Notes under the pieces: generated by a model | Told to the model about the DNA's origin: nothing | What the model saw: the letters and a program-made list of their open reading frames with translations, nothing else | Databases searched by the model: none | Program-made: the position numbers and the translations under genes | NCBI RefSeq assembly: GCF_000710775.1 | Contig: NZ_JOJP01000001.1 | Coordinates: forward strand, 3,880,780 to 3,944,779 | DNA length: 64,000 nt | Source: Endozoicomonas elysicola | GTDB lineage: Bacteria > Pseudomonadota > Gammaproteobacteria > Pseudomonadales > Endozoicomonadaceae | Direction: 5' to 3' | Part shown: positions 27,640-35,987 of the stretch, piece by piece | How the letters are laid out: every line of letters begins with the position of its first letter | How positions within the stretch are numbered: the stretch's first letter is position 1

Positions 27640-28209
27640 TTATTTTGATTTCCTTTGCCATTTTACTTTATCAACCACACCATCCCAACAGCCAAAGGTA
27701 ATCCCCGGAAAAACTCGCTCCAAGTCATTCATCGCACTATGGCTATAAGTTTTATGGTCCAGCAGGTAATTTTTACTGGAACTCTTTTCAGTGATAGGCT
27801 CTTTTTGATTTTTTTCACCTCTGATTATTGTATCAGCCATCGCCAGCAACGCATCATCCTGAAAAGGTCGAGTCAAATAACGAACGCCCGGGTAATACTG
27901 GAGTTCCTGAAGAACCAGCTTCAAATCTCCAAAGTTACACAAAACAAGTCCTGGAACACCATCTCGCTCTTCCTGAACTTCATCAATCAAGCTTATGCCA
28001 TTTTTTCCTTTTAGTCGGTAATCACAAATCACTAAATCAACAGCCAAACTACCAACTTGCTCAACAGCTTCTTTCCATGAGAGCGCTGTCTCACAAAGAT
28101 ACCCATTCGAGACAAACAGGTTTTGCAGACGACCAATAAAACCTGGATTATCGTCCACCAGCAATATGCGATTCCGGTAACTTTTTCGCCCCCCCGATGA
28201 CTGAGTCAT
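27640..28209 (-). CDS. Single-domain response regulator coupled to wspR
   Basis: A 189-residue protein with one receiver domain (about 13-130) and a 55-residue C-terminal extension without a recognised output domain. The acidic pair is Asp19-Asp20 and the probable phosphoacceptor Asp63 (VICDYRL). The switch Lys that normally precedes Pro is Arg (TRPF, Arg114), and the usual Thr/Ser position falls in LVLCNFG. Its start overlaps the wspR stop by 4 nt, so it is the last gene of the wsp operon. It is not part of the canonical wspABCDEFR set. Confidence 0.82.
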   Translation of the reverse strand: MTQSSGGRKSYRNRILLVDDNPGFIGRLQNLFVSNGYLCETALSWKEAVEQVGSLAVDLVICDYRLKGKNGISLIDEVQEERDGVPGLVLCNFGDLKLVLQELQYYPGVRYLTRPFQDDALLAMADTIIRGEKNQKEPITEKSSSKNYLLDHKTYSHSAMNDLERVFPGITFGCWDGVVDKVKWQRKSK

Positions 28210-29264
28210 TGTGATTTACCCTCAGAATGATTCAGATCCAACGACTTAACAACCCGATTGCGCCCCTGCATTTTGGCTTCATAGAGCGCCTCATCGGCAC
28301 TCTTGATCAACTGTTCAAAAAACGTACCTTCAGTACCAGGCATACAGCTTGAGACCCCAATACTGATGGTTACCCAAGCACACACTTCAGACTGCACATT
28401 ATCAAGCTTCAATGAATCAACAACCTTGCGGAGCCTTTCCCCAACCGCAGCAGCACCATCAATATCAACCCCCGGGAGGAGAGCAACAAACTCTTCACCT
28501 CCAAAACGAGCAACCAGCTCCGATTTGTGCTCCATACTGCTTTCCATCGCTTTTGCGACCTTGCAAAGCACTTCGTCACCATACTGATGGCCATAATGGT
28601 CATTGCATTTCTTGAAGAAATCAATATCCATCAGAACAACAGACAACGGTTTACCATCATCAGTCGCTCGTTCCCATTCATTCTGCATGGTTTCCTGAAA
28701 GTAACGACGATTAGGAATACCAGTAAGGCCATCCATACTCGCCAGCTGCTGAAGCTTAATGTTACTGGCAGCCAGCTTTCGCTGACTGATATCCAAAGCC
28801 CGGAATGCTTCATCTCTTTGCAATAGCCGAATATAGCAATTTGAGTGATAACGAATTCTGGCTATTAGTTCGATGGCTTCTGGCAATTTTATCAGATAAT
28901 CATTACCACCAGCAGTGAAGACTTCAGCCTTCAACTTTGCATCATCCTTCATAGACAGAGCTACAACAGGAACCGCCCTGGTTGATTCATTCACTCTTAG
29001 ATAACGCAACAGCATTAAACCATTAATGTCCGGCATAACCATATCAAGCAAAATAACCGTCGGTTTGAGCTGCTCAGCAACATCAAGCGCACTACTGGCA
29101 TCTGAGCAATAATGCATACGGAGGTCATCTTCATTTTCCAGCATCACACGCAGCGCTTCTGCAACCATCGGGTCATCATCTATAAGCAGCACCAGTCCGT
29201 GTGACTTAGCATCAATTCGTTGACTGATAGACTCTTCATCCATTGCCACGGGCTTTTCCTCCAT
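28206..29264 (-). CDS. wspR: Diguanylate cyclase response regulator WspR
   Basis: Output of the Wsp pathway: phosphorylated by WspE, it makes c-di-GMP and promotes attached growth. The receiver domain (about 24-140) has phosphoacceptor Asp74 (VILLDMVMP) and a complete switch Lys. A helical linker (about 145-170) joins the GGDEF domain, whose active loop is GGEEF (255-259), as in Pseudomonas WspR. The inhibitory I-site, RxxD in Pseudomonas WspR, reads HKSE here. The ORF overlaps wspF by 29 nt if the ATG at 29264 is used; ATG 29243 is an alternative. Confidence 0.93.
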   Translation of the reverse strand: MEEKPVAMDEESISQRIDAKSHGLVLLIDDDPMVAEALRVMLENEDDLRMHYCSDASSALDVAEQLKPTVILLDMVMPDINGLMLLRYLRVNESTRAVPVVALSMKDDAKLKAEVFTAGGNDYLIKLPEAIELIARIRYHSNCYIRLLQRDEAFRALDISQRKLAASNIKLQQLASMDGLTGIPNRRYFQETMQNEWERATDDGKPLSVVLMDIDFFKKCNDHYGHQYGDEVLCKVAKAMESSMEHKSELVARFGGEEFVALLPGVDIDGAAAVGERLRKVVDSLKLDNVQSEVCAWVTISIGVSSCMPGTEGTFFEQLIKSADEALYEAKMQGRNRVVKSLDLNHSEGKSQ

Positions 29265-30315
29265 GAATCTCGCGCTTTCGATGAGAAGGCTTGATCATTT
29301 CCTTTAACCGTCTGCCAATCTGCTGCGGTTCCAGTATTTCATCGGCAGCGCCACGCTGCGCAGCATCCTGGGGCATCCCATACACCGCACAACTGGCCTG
29401 ATTCTGGGCAAAGGTATAACGGCCAAGACGTCGGAGAGCAAGCAACCCTCTTCCACCATCACGCCCCATTCCCGTGAGTAGGACTGCAGCCATATCATGC
29501 TGCCAGTGCTGGGCTGCACTGCAGAAAAATTCATCCACCGAGGGTCGATAGGGGTTATCAACCGGATCACGGGTATAAATCAAACTGCCAGAGGCATCCA
29601 TAATCAGATGATCATTGGTCTTTGCCAAAAAAACGGTACCTGCCTCCGGTTTTTCCCCACCATGTATGGTTCTTGTTCTCATAGGGATTTGCGAATCAAG
29701 CCACTCTGCCATCCCGGAAGCATATTCCTCATCCATATGTTGTACGATAACCACTGCAGCCTGTGAGTTTTCAGGAAGCTCTGACAACAAAAGTGCAACT
29801 GCCCCCGGCCCACCGGTTGAGCATCCAATAGCTATCAACAAGTCGGGCAAGTCAGGCGAAAAACGACTTCTGCCACCTTGCAAGGAATCCCTTCTTGATG
29901 AAAAGCCCTTACTGACATTTTTTAATGCTTTTTCCTGGGTAACGGTTTTGAGCTTACGCATCTTGCGAACAAAAGTGGAAATACTGTCTGATTGCCTGGA
30001 AGGCATTTCAACGGCATCTATTGCCCCTGCAGAAAGGGCCTTGAATATGGACGCGTTATAACGCTCTATGTAAGAAACGATAACAATCGTGCAATCGTAT
30101 TTTTTCAAAATCGCTTTTGTTGCTTCTACACCATCCTGCTGCCCGGAAAGTCTGATCGCCATGAGGATCAGATCTGGAACCTGCTTCCTGCAACGCTGAG
30201 CAGCCTCAAGCCCGCTGCCAACGCCCCAGACAACCTCCCAGCCCAAACGCTCCTTCACCAGGCGGATCAAATGCTCTCGCTCCGACAAGTCGCCCCTGAC
30301 AACCCCTACTTTCAT
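29236..30315 (-). CDS. wspF: Chemoreceptor glutamate methylesterase WspF (CheB-like), receiver Asp replaced
   Basis: Removes methyl groups from the WspA receptor and opposes WspC, resetting the pathway. The C-terminal methylesterase domain (about 155-345) has the full triad: Ser165 (IGCSTGGP), His193 (VQHMDE) and Asp286 (TGMGRDGG). The N-terminal receiver is atypical: where VLMD(L/I)xMP is expected the sequence reads LILMAIRL, with Ala53 at the phosphoacceptor position (codon 30157-30159), and the N-terminal acidic pair is reduced to RGDL. It overlaps wspE by 4 nt (ATGA) and wspR at its 3' end. Confidence 0.92.
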   Translation of the reverse strand: MKVGVVRGDLSEREHLIRLVKERLGWEVVWGVGSGLEAAQRCRKQVPDLILMAIRLSGQQDGVEATKAILKKYDCTIVIVSYIERYNASIFKALSAGAIDAVEMPSRQSDSISTFVRKMRKLKTVTQEKALKNVSKGFSSRRDSLQGGRSRFSPDLPDLLIAIGCSTGGPGAVALLLSELPENSQAAVVIVQHMDEEYASGMAEWLDSQIPMRTRTIHGGEKPEAGTVFLAKTNDHLIMDASGSLIYTRDPVDNPYRPSVDEFFCSAAQHWQHDMAAVLLTGMGRDGGRGLLALRRLGRYTFAQNQASCAVYGMPQDAAQRGAADEILEPQQIGRRLKEMIKPSHRKREIHGGKARGNG

Positions 30316-33194
30316 AAATTCAGGACTCCTCCATCACCCGCACTGTCATCAGGATACGCACTGCCAATCAGGTCTCTGACGGTACTGATGAATGTTTCGT
30401 CCATAAAACTACCCTTGGTAAGGTAGTGGTCAGCTCCCACTTCCATACCTCGCTTTCTATCAGACTCACGGTCCTTGTAAGAGATGATAATGACAGGCAA
30501 ATGCTGCAGGTGCCCGTCCCCACGAATGTGGGAAATAAGACCAAAACCATCCATTCGGGGCATATCAATATCAGTAACGATCAGGTCATAATCATTCATG
30601 CGCACGGCATTCCACCCATCAGCACCATCGACCGCCACATCCACACGATACCCCTTATCTTCCAGTAAACTTTTTTCCAGCTCACGAACCGTGACAGAAT
30701 CATCAACTACCAGCACGTGCTTGGCAGAAGCAGCCCTTTCATCGGCTGATGCTGCTGCATCACAGCGGTCTATACGTCCTTCACTAACCAGTCGCTCAAT
30801 AGAAAGCACAAGATCATCCGCATCCAGAATCAAAATTGGCGTACCATCATCAAGGAAAGCGGCTGAACTGATATCCTTTATCTTCCCCATACGAGGATCA
30901 ATGGGTCTTTCAACCAGTGTCGTCTCACCGATCACAGAATCAACGGTCACAGCATATTGATGGGTTCCACGCCCCAAAACCACGGCTTGCTGGTGATCCA
31001 CTGCCTGATTGTTTTCAGGAAGCTCCAGCAATTGATGGGCACTCACCAGACCCAGCTGACCTTCACTGCCATCCTGAACATACTGTCGATTCTCAAGCAC
31101 CTTGATATCATCAGCGGTGAACGTAAGCACCTTATTAAGCGGCCCTACCGGCAAGGCGTAATAATATCCAGCCACTTCAACAACAACGCAACGCAGCATT
31201 GAAAGCGTTAAGGGCAACAACAGCTCGAAGCAAGACCCCTTTCCCTCTTCAGAGTGAACAGCAATTCGCCCACGCAGGTTTTGCACCATTTCGTGGATCA
31301 GGTTCATACCGACACCACGGCCAGAAACGGTAGTTACCTCCTCTTTAAGAGAAAAACTGGGAAGCAGGAGAAACTCATAGAGCTCTGAATCAGACATATT
31401 GGCAACCATCTCTTCAGTCGCCATGTTTTTCTGAAGAATTCTTTCTCTCAGCTTCTGCCGGTTAACGCCACCACCATCATCCTTGACAGTAACAACCAAC
31501 AAACCCGCTTTATGGCTTGCTTCAAGAGTGATAATACCCTCTTCTTGCTTGCCTCGTTCGCGGCGCTGCTCTGTTGATTCAAAGCCATGATCAATCGCAT
31601 TCTGAATCAAGTGAGTCAAAGGCACATGAAGCTGCTCAAGAATGTCTCGATCGACTTGAGTGTTTTCACCTCTTATATCCAGACGAACCTTTTTACCCAG
31701 CTTGTGTGAAACCGTTCTCACCAGACGAAGCAAACCCTGGGTTCCCTCTCGAAAAGGGCGCATTCGGTGACCCAGCGTTTCACGAACCAACTTATCCGTT
31801 AGCCAGGTAGTTTTGCGTTCATACTCTTCCAGAACAGCACAGTTATGGTTAACCGCCTCCTCAACAGCTAACGACTCCCTCATCAGTTCATTGATATAGT
31901 GTCTATCACTTTCCTCAAGTTGATAATTCCTCATCAGCTCAAGGCATTTTTCAACCAACAGATTCATACTCCGTGCGCTGCGTCTTAGCTTTATATTCTC
32001 CTGCCAGAACTTTTTCAGCTGACGCGACTCAACGGACAACTCACCGGCCAGACCAATCACTTTATTGAGCTTTTCTGCATTTACCCGAATAACCCTTTCT
32101 GCGGAAGCTTCCTCTTCTTTAGGAACATCCGTAGCTATTGGCTCTTCAGATGAGGTAGGTGTTGGTATCTCACTTTTTTCAGGCTTTTTGAAACTTTCAG
32201 GAGCCGTTAATACTTTTCCCAGCTCCTTTCTAAGCGCTACAGAGTTTTGCAATGCGTCAGTATCAACTTCGCCGCCCTGAGTGGCCATCCCTGACAATTG
32301 GACAATGCTATCAACACCTTTCAGCAGTAAATCCGTATGATTGCTATTGATGGTAATCTCTTGCTTCTGAGCACTGACAAAAATGTCTTCCAATGTATGG
32401 GCCAGCTTCATTACCGGATCAATATCTGCCAGTCTGGCACCTCCCTTGATGGTATGCGCCATACGCATCATGGTTTCCAGGCGCTGATCTGAGCTCAAAC
32501 CTTGTTCAAGCTCCAACAAATGCTGCGTCAGGACTTCAACACGCTCTTCCAGTTCTTTCCAGAAAAGATCCCTTATCTTCAGGAGCGCAGGGGTAACCTC
32601 TTTCTTTTGACTTAATGCTTCAGATTCTGAAGACTCATCTTCATGTACATTTGACGCAGAGTCCTGATCAGGCGTGGTCAGCTCAACGGGCTCGATGTTT
32701 TCAGGCTCATCAATCGGTATTTCAACACAGGAGGAACTTTTCACGGAAACAAGAGTTGAGCCAAGCTTAGAAGCCTCTTTTCCCAGACTTTCGCGAACAC
32801 CATCATTTCTGACGGCATCATCAGCAATGCGTTGTAAACATTTGCAGGCAGAAAGCAGAACAGGAATGTGTTTTTTGATCAGAGACTGTTGCTGATCTCG
32901 CTCTTTTGAAGACTTTTGACACCAGTTTTCAGCAAAGTACTCAGACCATTGCATCATTGCTTCAAGCAGCTCAGAAGCCTCATTCACCTTGGCAAGGATA
33001 GCCCCTCCTCGGGCAGCGCGAAGCAGCTCAGTCAACTCAGCAAGGTCCACACGCTCTAAACCAGCCTCCGCCTTAAGTTTCAGCAGCTCCTGAAGCCGAG
33101 TAGTCTGTCGGTCGACCTCTGACTGAAAGAGCGTTACAACAGCCCCGGATGGCTTTGCTTTTCTTTCCTGTTTACCGGCATCCTTGTCGGTCAT
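30312..33194 (-). CDS. wspE: Hybrid sensor histidine kinase WspE (CheA-CheW-REC)
   Basis: Kinase of the Wsp complex, which phosphorylates WspR. At 960 residues it is larger than typical WspE. Unassigned N-terminal helices (1-190) precede an HPt domain with His247 (MAHTIKGGARL). Then come a dimerisation region, an HATPase domain (HLIQNAIDHGFES; DDGGGV; GRGVGMNLI), a CheW-like domain (about 670-800) and a C-terminal receiver with Asp875 (LIVTDIDMPRMDG). Start at ATG 33194, 12 bp after wspD; its end overlaps the wspF start by 4 nt. The extra N-terminal region is the feature to compare with homologues. Confidence 0.93.
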   Translation of the reverse strand: MTDKDAGKQERKAKPSGAVVTLFQSEVDRQTTRLQELLKLKAEAGLERVDLAELTELLRAARGGAILAKVNEASELLEAMMQWSEYFAENWCQKSSKERDQQQSLIKKHIPVLLSACKCLQRIADDAVRNDGVRESLGKEASKLGSTLVSVKSSSCVEIPIDEPENIEPVELTTPDQDSASNVHEDESSESEALSQKKEVTPALLKIRDLFWKELEERVEVLTQHLLELEQGLSSDQRLETMMRMAHTIKGGARLADIDPVMKLAHTLEDIFVSAQKQEITINSNHTDLLLKGVDSIVQLSGMATQGGEVDTDALQNSVALRKELGKVLTAPESFKKPEKSEIPTPTSSEEPIATDVPKEEEASAERVIRVNAEKLNKVIGLAGELSVESRQLKKFWQENIKLRRSARSMNLLVEKCLELMRNYQLEESDRHYINELMRESLAVEEAVNHNCAVLEEYERKTTWLTDKLVRETLGHRMRPFREGTQGLLRLVRTVSHKLGKKVRLDIRGENTQVDRDILEQLHVPLTHLIQNAIDHGFESTEQRRERGKQEEGIITLEASHKAGLLVVTVKDDGGGVNRQKLRERILQKNMATEEMVANMSDSELYEFLLLPSFSLKEEVTTVSGRGVGMNLIHEMVQNLRGRIAVHSEEGKGSCFELLLPLTLSMLRCVVVEVAGYYYALPVGPLNKVLTFTADDIKVLENRQYVQDGSEGQLGLVSAHQLLELPENNQAVDHQQAVVLGRGTHQYAVTVDSVIGETTLVERPIDPRMGKIKDISSAAFLDDGTPILILDADDLVLSIERLVSEGRIDRCDAAASADERAASAKHVLVVDDSVTVRELEKSLLEDKGYRVDVAVDGADGWNAVRMNDYDLIVTDIDMPRMDGFGLISHIRGDGHLQHLPVIIISYKDRESDRKRGMEVGADHYLTKGSFMDETFISTVRDLIGSAYPDDSAGDGGVLNL

Positions 33195-33206
33195 AAACCC
33201 TATCCA

Positions 33207-33944
33207 TCATTTCATGGCCTGTTCAAGCCCATACAGCAAAAGAGTAGAGTCCAATAACCCTACCCGCTTATCTTCCAACTGCAGAAGGCCAATACTGTAT
33301 TTATGTGCAGCTTTACTGACTGTAGACGGCAGTGGTATCACACTCTCTGAGCTGTACCTTGCCTGCCCCCATACTTCATCAACTTCAATAACCAGCGGTT
33401 TATCGGTTTTTCCAATGGTCATCATCCGTGGATATGCTTTGTGAGTCTCCTGGTCTGGCTCATCACTGCTCTCTAAGGCACGAATACCCAATAACTTTGC
33501 CATGGAAACCACCACCAGAGCATCGCCATCAACATTGGCAATCCCCTTGATACCACGGCTGCTTCTATGGGGTACCCAGCAACAGGGCTGAGGTTTAAGG
33601 ATACTCCCCACTACAGCGGTATCTAACGCAAACCACTCGGCCCCGAGGCGAAACAGAGTCACTTTTCTCAAACCCGAGTCTGAATATTGCTTGGCTTGAC
33701 GATAAAACGCACTGTAATGCTCCATTTCAGCAGCATCTGGCAATAACTGGCCTGAAAGACAGTCTCGCCCAGCCTGAACATAAGTCGGGCAGTTACGGCA
33801 ATGGATCACATCATTCAGTACAGGACAAGTCGCACCATGGCTTGCCCAGACACCAATCTCCTGCCAGCAGGCATCAATTTCTGCTGCGGTCTCCGCTACA
33901 GAGTCGTTCTGAATCAACGCTTCCTGTGACTCGTTCTCTGCCAT
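33207..33944 (-). CDS. wspD: CheW-like coupling protein WspD
   Basis: Scaffold linking WspA to the WspE kinase. A cysteine-rich N-terminal segment (CPVLNDVIHCRNCPTY, about 39-54), also seen in Pseudomonas WspD, precedes the CheW domain (about 95-235; LFRLGAEWFALDT, GIANVDGDALVVVSM). AGGGA stands just before the ATG at 33944. It lies 57 bp after wspC and 12 bp before wspE. Confidence 0.9.
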   Translation of the reverse strand: MAENESQEALIQNDSVAETAAEIDACWQEIGVWASHGATCPVLNDVIHCRNCPTYVQAGRDCLSGQLLPDAAEMEHYSAFYRQAKQYSDSGLRKVTLFRLGAEWFALDTAVVGSILKPQPCCWVPHRSSRGIKGIANVDGDALVVVSMAKLLGIRALESSDEPDQETHKAYPRMMTIGKTDKPLVIEVDEVWGQARYSSESVIPLPSTVSKAAHKYSIGLLQLEDKRVGLLDSTLLLYGLEQAMK

Positions 33945-34001
33945 TCCCTATTCCCTCAATGGCTTTTGCCAAACCCTGTTATCCGCTCAGCTCAAATATG
34001 A

Positions 34002-35351
34002 TCAGCTGATTAAACGGCTTAATCTCACCCTGAAATTTTCTGCCTTTCCCATCTCACCTTGACGTTCACAAACCATGGCACTGTGCAGCAATGCTTCATG
34101 ATGTTCCGGGTTCAGGTACAGGACCTTGCGAAAGTAGTTGGATGCTGCGTCCCACTCTCCCTCTGCCTCGCTGATAATCCCCATCATGAACTGAGCCCCC
34201 GTATCTTCCGGGCTATGCTGCATAAGCTGCTGACATGACTCTCTGGCTTTACTAAGCTTTCCGCAATCCACCAGTTCTTCTATTGCTTCAAGCATTGCGT
34301 CACTACTCAGTATTCCTCCTGCGGATGTCTCTTCAGGTGCCTGGCCAGACAGGCTTTTTTCTATCATTTCAGGTTTCTGTAACAATGATGATGCTTGCTT
34401 ACTGCACTGTAGATCCGTGGTCTGAAGGCTTTTTGTGAATGAACTGGCTTTTTGCTGAGTAGCATTTAATGAAGATGAAGGTTCTTTTGCAGGCTTACGT
34501 TGCAGAGGGAGAAAAACTGGTTTTCTAGTCCTTGAATCATCCGTCTTCTGAGCATTATTTACTTTTTTGCTAAAGCAGAATCGCTTGCTTCTATCCAGAG
34601 TTGAAAAACCAAACTGAGACATAGAAGGCGCTTCACAATGGCCTACGATCAGAACTCCGTGATCCTTCATACTCACTCGTAATACATCTGCCATTTTTTT
34701 GCGACTGGCTGTATCCAGGTAGATCAGGAAATTACGGCAGAAAATCACATCATAAGGCTTAACTTCAATATCTTGGGTCAGCTCCAGTAAATTAACCTGA
34801 TGAAAATTGGCACACTGCTTAACCGATAACTTCAAGTGGAAGCCTGCTGCAGTTTGATCAAAATAAGGCTTGGAAAAATCAGGCATCGTTCCTCGAAATG
34901 AGACCCGGCCATAATCTGCCTTGTGAGCTTTCTGAATCGCTTCCGTGTTGATATCAAAGCCATCAACAACAAACTGGTCTGACTGCAAGCCAATATCCAT
35001 TAAAGCCATCGCTATGGAATACGCCTCTTCGCCACTGCTGCATGGCATACTGGCCACCCTAAAAGGTGACTGACTATTGAGACTTGTTCGGCAGCGCAAC
35101 GCTTTCTCCTGCAACACAGAAAATGCCCGAAACTCTCGAAAGAACCAGGTTTCACCAACGGTTATTTCATCCACAAGTGCACTTAGCTCTTGCGGCTCTG
35201 CCGTTACCATCAGGTAATACTGTTCGGGATTGGTTACCCCGACAGTATCCATTCGGCGTTGTATGCTTTGATCAACCGCATCCTGACCAATAGATTCAGG
35301 ATCCAAGCCTATGTACTGCCTTAATAATCCGGTAAGGGCTCTAATTGACAT
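34002..35351 (-). CDS. wspC: Chemoreceptor methyltransferase WspC (CheR with C-terminal TPRs)
   Basis: SAM-dependent methyltransferase that methylates glutamates on WspA, raising kinase output. CheR helical N-domain (1-75), Rossmann core (about 90-270; SMPCSSGEEAYSIAM, VIFCRNFLIYLD), a Ser/Gln-rich linker (about 275-350), then TPR repeats (about 355-449; YFRKVLYLNPEHHEALLHSA). The 449 residues match the CheR-TPR layout of WspC. Its first 11 nt overlap the end of wspB, indicating coupled translation. Confidence 0.92.
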   Translation of the reverse strand: MSIRALTGLLRQYIGLDPESIGQDAVDQSIQRRMDTVGVTNPEQYYLMVTAEPQELSALVDEITVGETWFFREFRAFSVLQEKALRCRTSLNSQSPFRVASMPCSSGEEAYSIAMALMDIGLQSDQFVVDGFDINTEAIQKAHKADYGRVSFRGTMPDFSKPYFDQTAAGFHLKLSVKQCANFHQVNLLELTQDIEVKPYDVIFCRNFLIYLDTASRKKMADVLRVSMKDHGVLIVGHCEAPSMSQFGFSTLDRSKRFCFSKKVNNAQKTDDSRTRKPVFLPLQRKPAKEPSSSLNATQQKASSFTKSLQTTDLQCSKQASSLLQKPEMIEKSLSGQAPEETSAGGILSSDAMLEAIEELVDCGKLSKARESCQQLMQHSPEDTGAQFMMGIISEAEGEWDAASNYFRKVLYLNPEHHEALLHSAMVCERQGEMGKAENFRVRLSRLIS

Positions 35352-35826
35352 GGTTTACTGGCTCCCCATGAATATCTTGTTGGGGATATAGCTGGCTAGC
35401 GATTTCATGAGGTATGATCTTCTCCACCTCCAGACAAAAAACCAGCTCGCCATTGCTCAACATTGCAGAGCCTGAATACGGGATATGTTTATTGCTGACA
35501 ACCTCTGGTGTAAATTCGCCTTTTTCAAATTTCATGGTTTCGGTTGCCTGCTCAACAATAAAAGCCAGTAATAAACTCTCATCCTGTACACGATGAAAAT
35601 TAACAACAACAATACGAGTACATGCCAGTTGTTTGCTGGGCTTGTGACTAAACAACATGGCAAGATCAATGACCGGAATCAGGTTTCCCCGGTAATTTAG
35701 GGTACCCGCCAGCACTGGGGAAGAATGAGCCATTTTATTCACAGGTAAAAAGGGAATGACCTCAACAATGGCATCACTGCCGAGGACATAAATCTGCTCT
35801 GCAATTTCAAAGCGTAAATAAATCAT
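35341..35826 (-). CDS. wspB: CheW-like coupling protein WspB
   Basis: Short CheW-domain adaptor (161 residues): YLRFEIAEQIYVLGSDAIVE at the start and LNYRGNLIPVIDLAMLF with the conserved NxRGxxxPVxDL signature. It couples WspA to WspE together with WspD. 161 bp separate it from wspA and it overlaps wspC by 11 nt. Confidence 0.9.
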   Translation of the reverse strand: MIYLRFEIAEQIYVLGSDAIVEVIPFLPVNKMAHSSPVLAGTLNYRGNLIPVIDLAMLFSHKPSKQLACTRIVVVNFHRVQDESLLLAFIVEQATETMKFEKGEFTPEVVSNKHIPYSGSAMLSNGELVFCLEVEKIIPHEIASQLYPQQDIHGEPVNHVN

Positions 35827-35987
35827 GCTACTGCATCATCCCTGAAAAAGGGTTACCTCAAAAGCTAACTGCGTTCCTGAGAATGCTTATTAACAAATTT
35901 TATAATTTCAGACTTTAAAGTGATTTCAATAGCGATTTAATTTATTCACTTTTTCCCGAAACCAACTTTAATTCCATTAGCAGTGGT

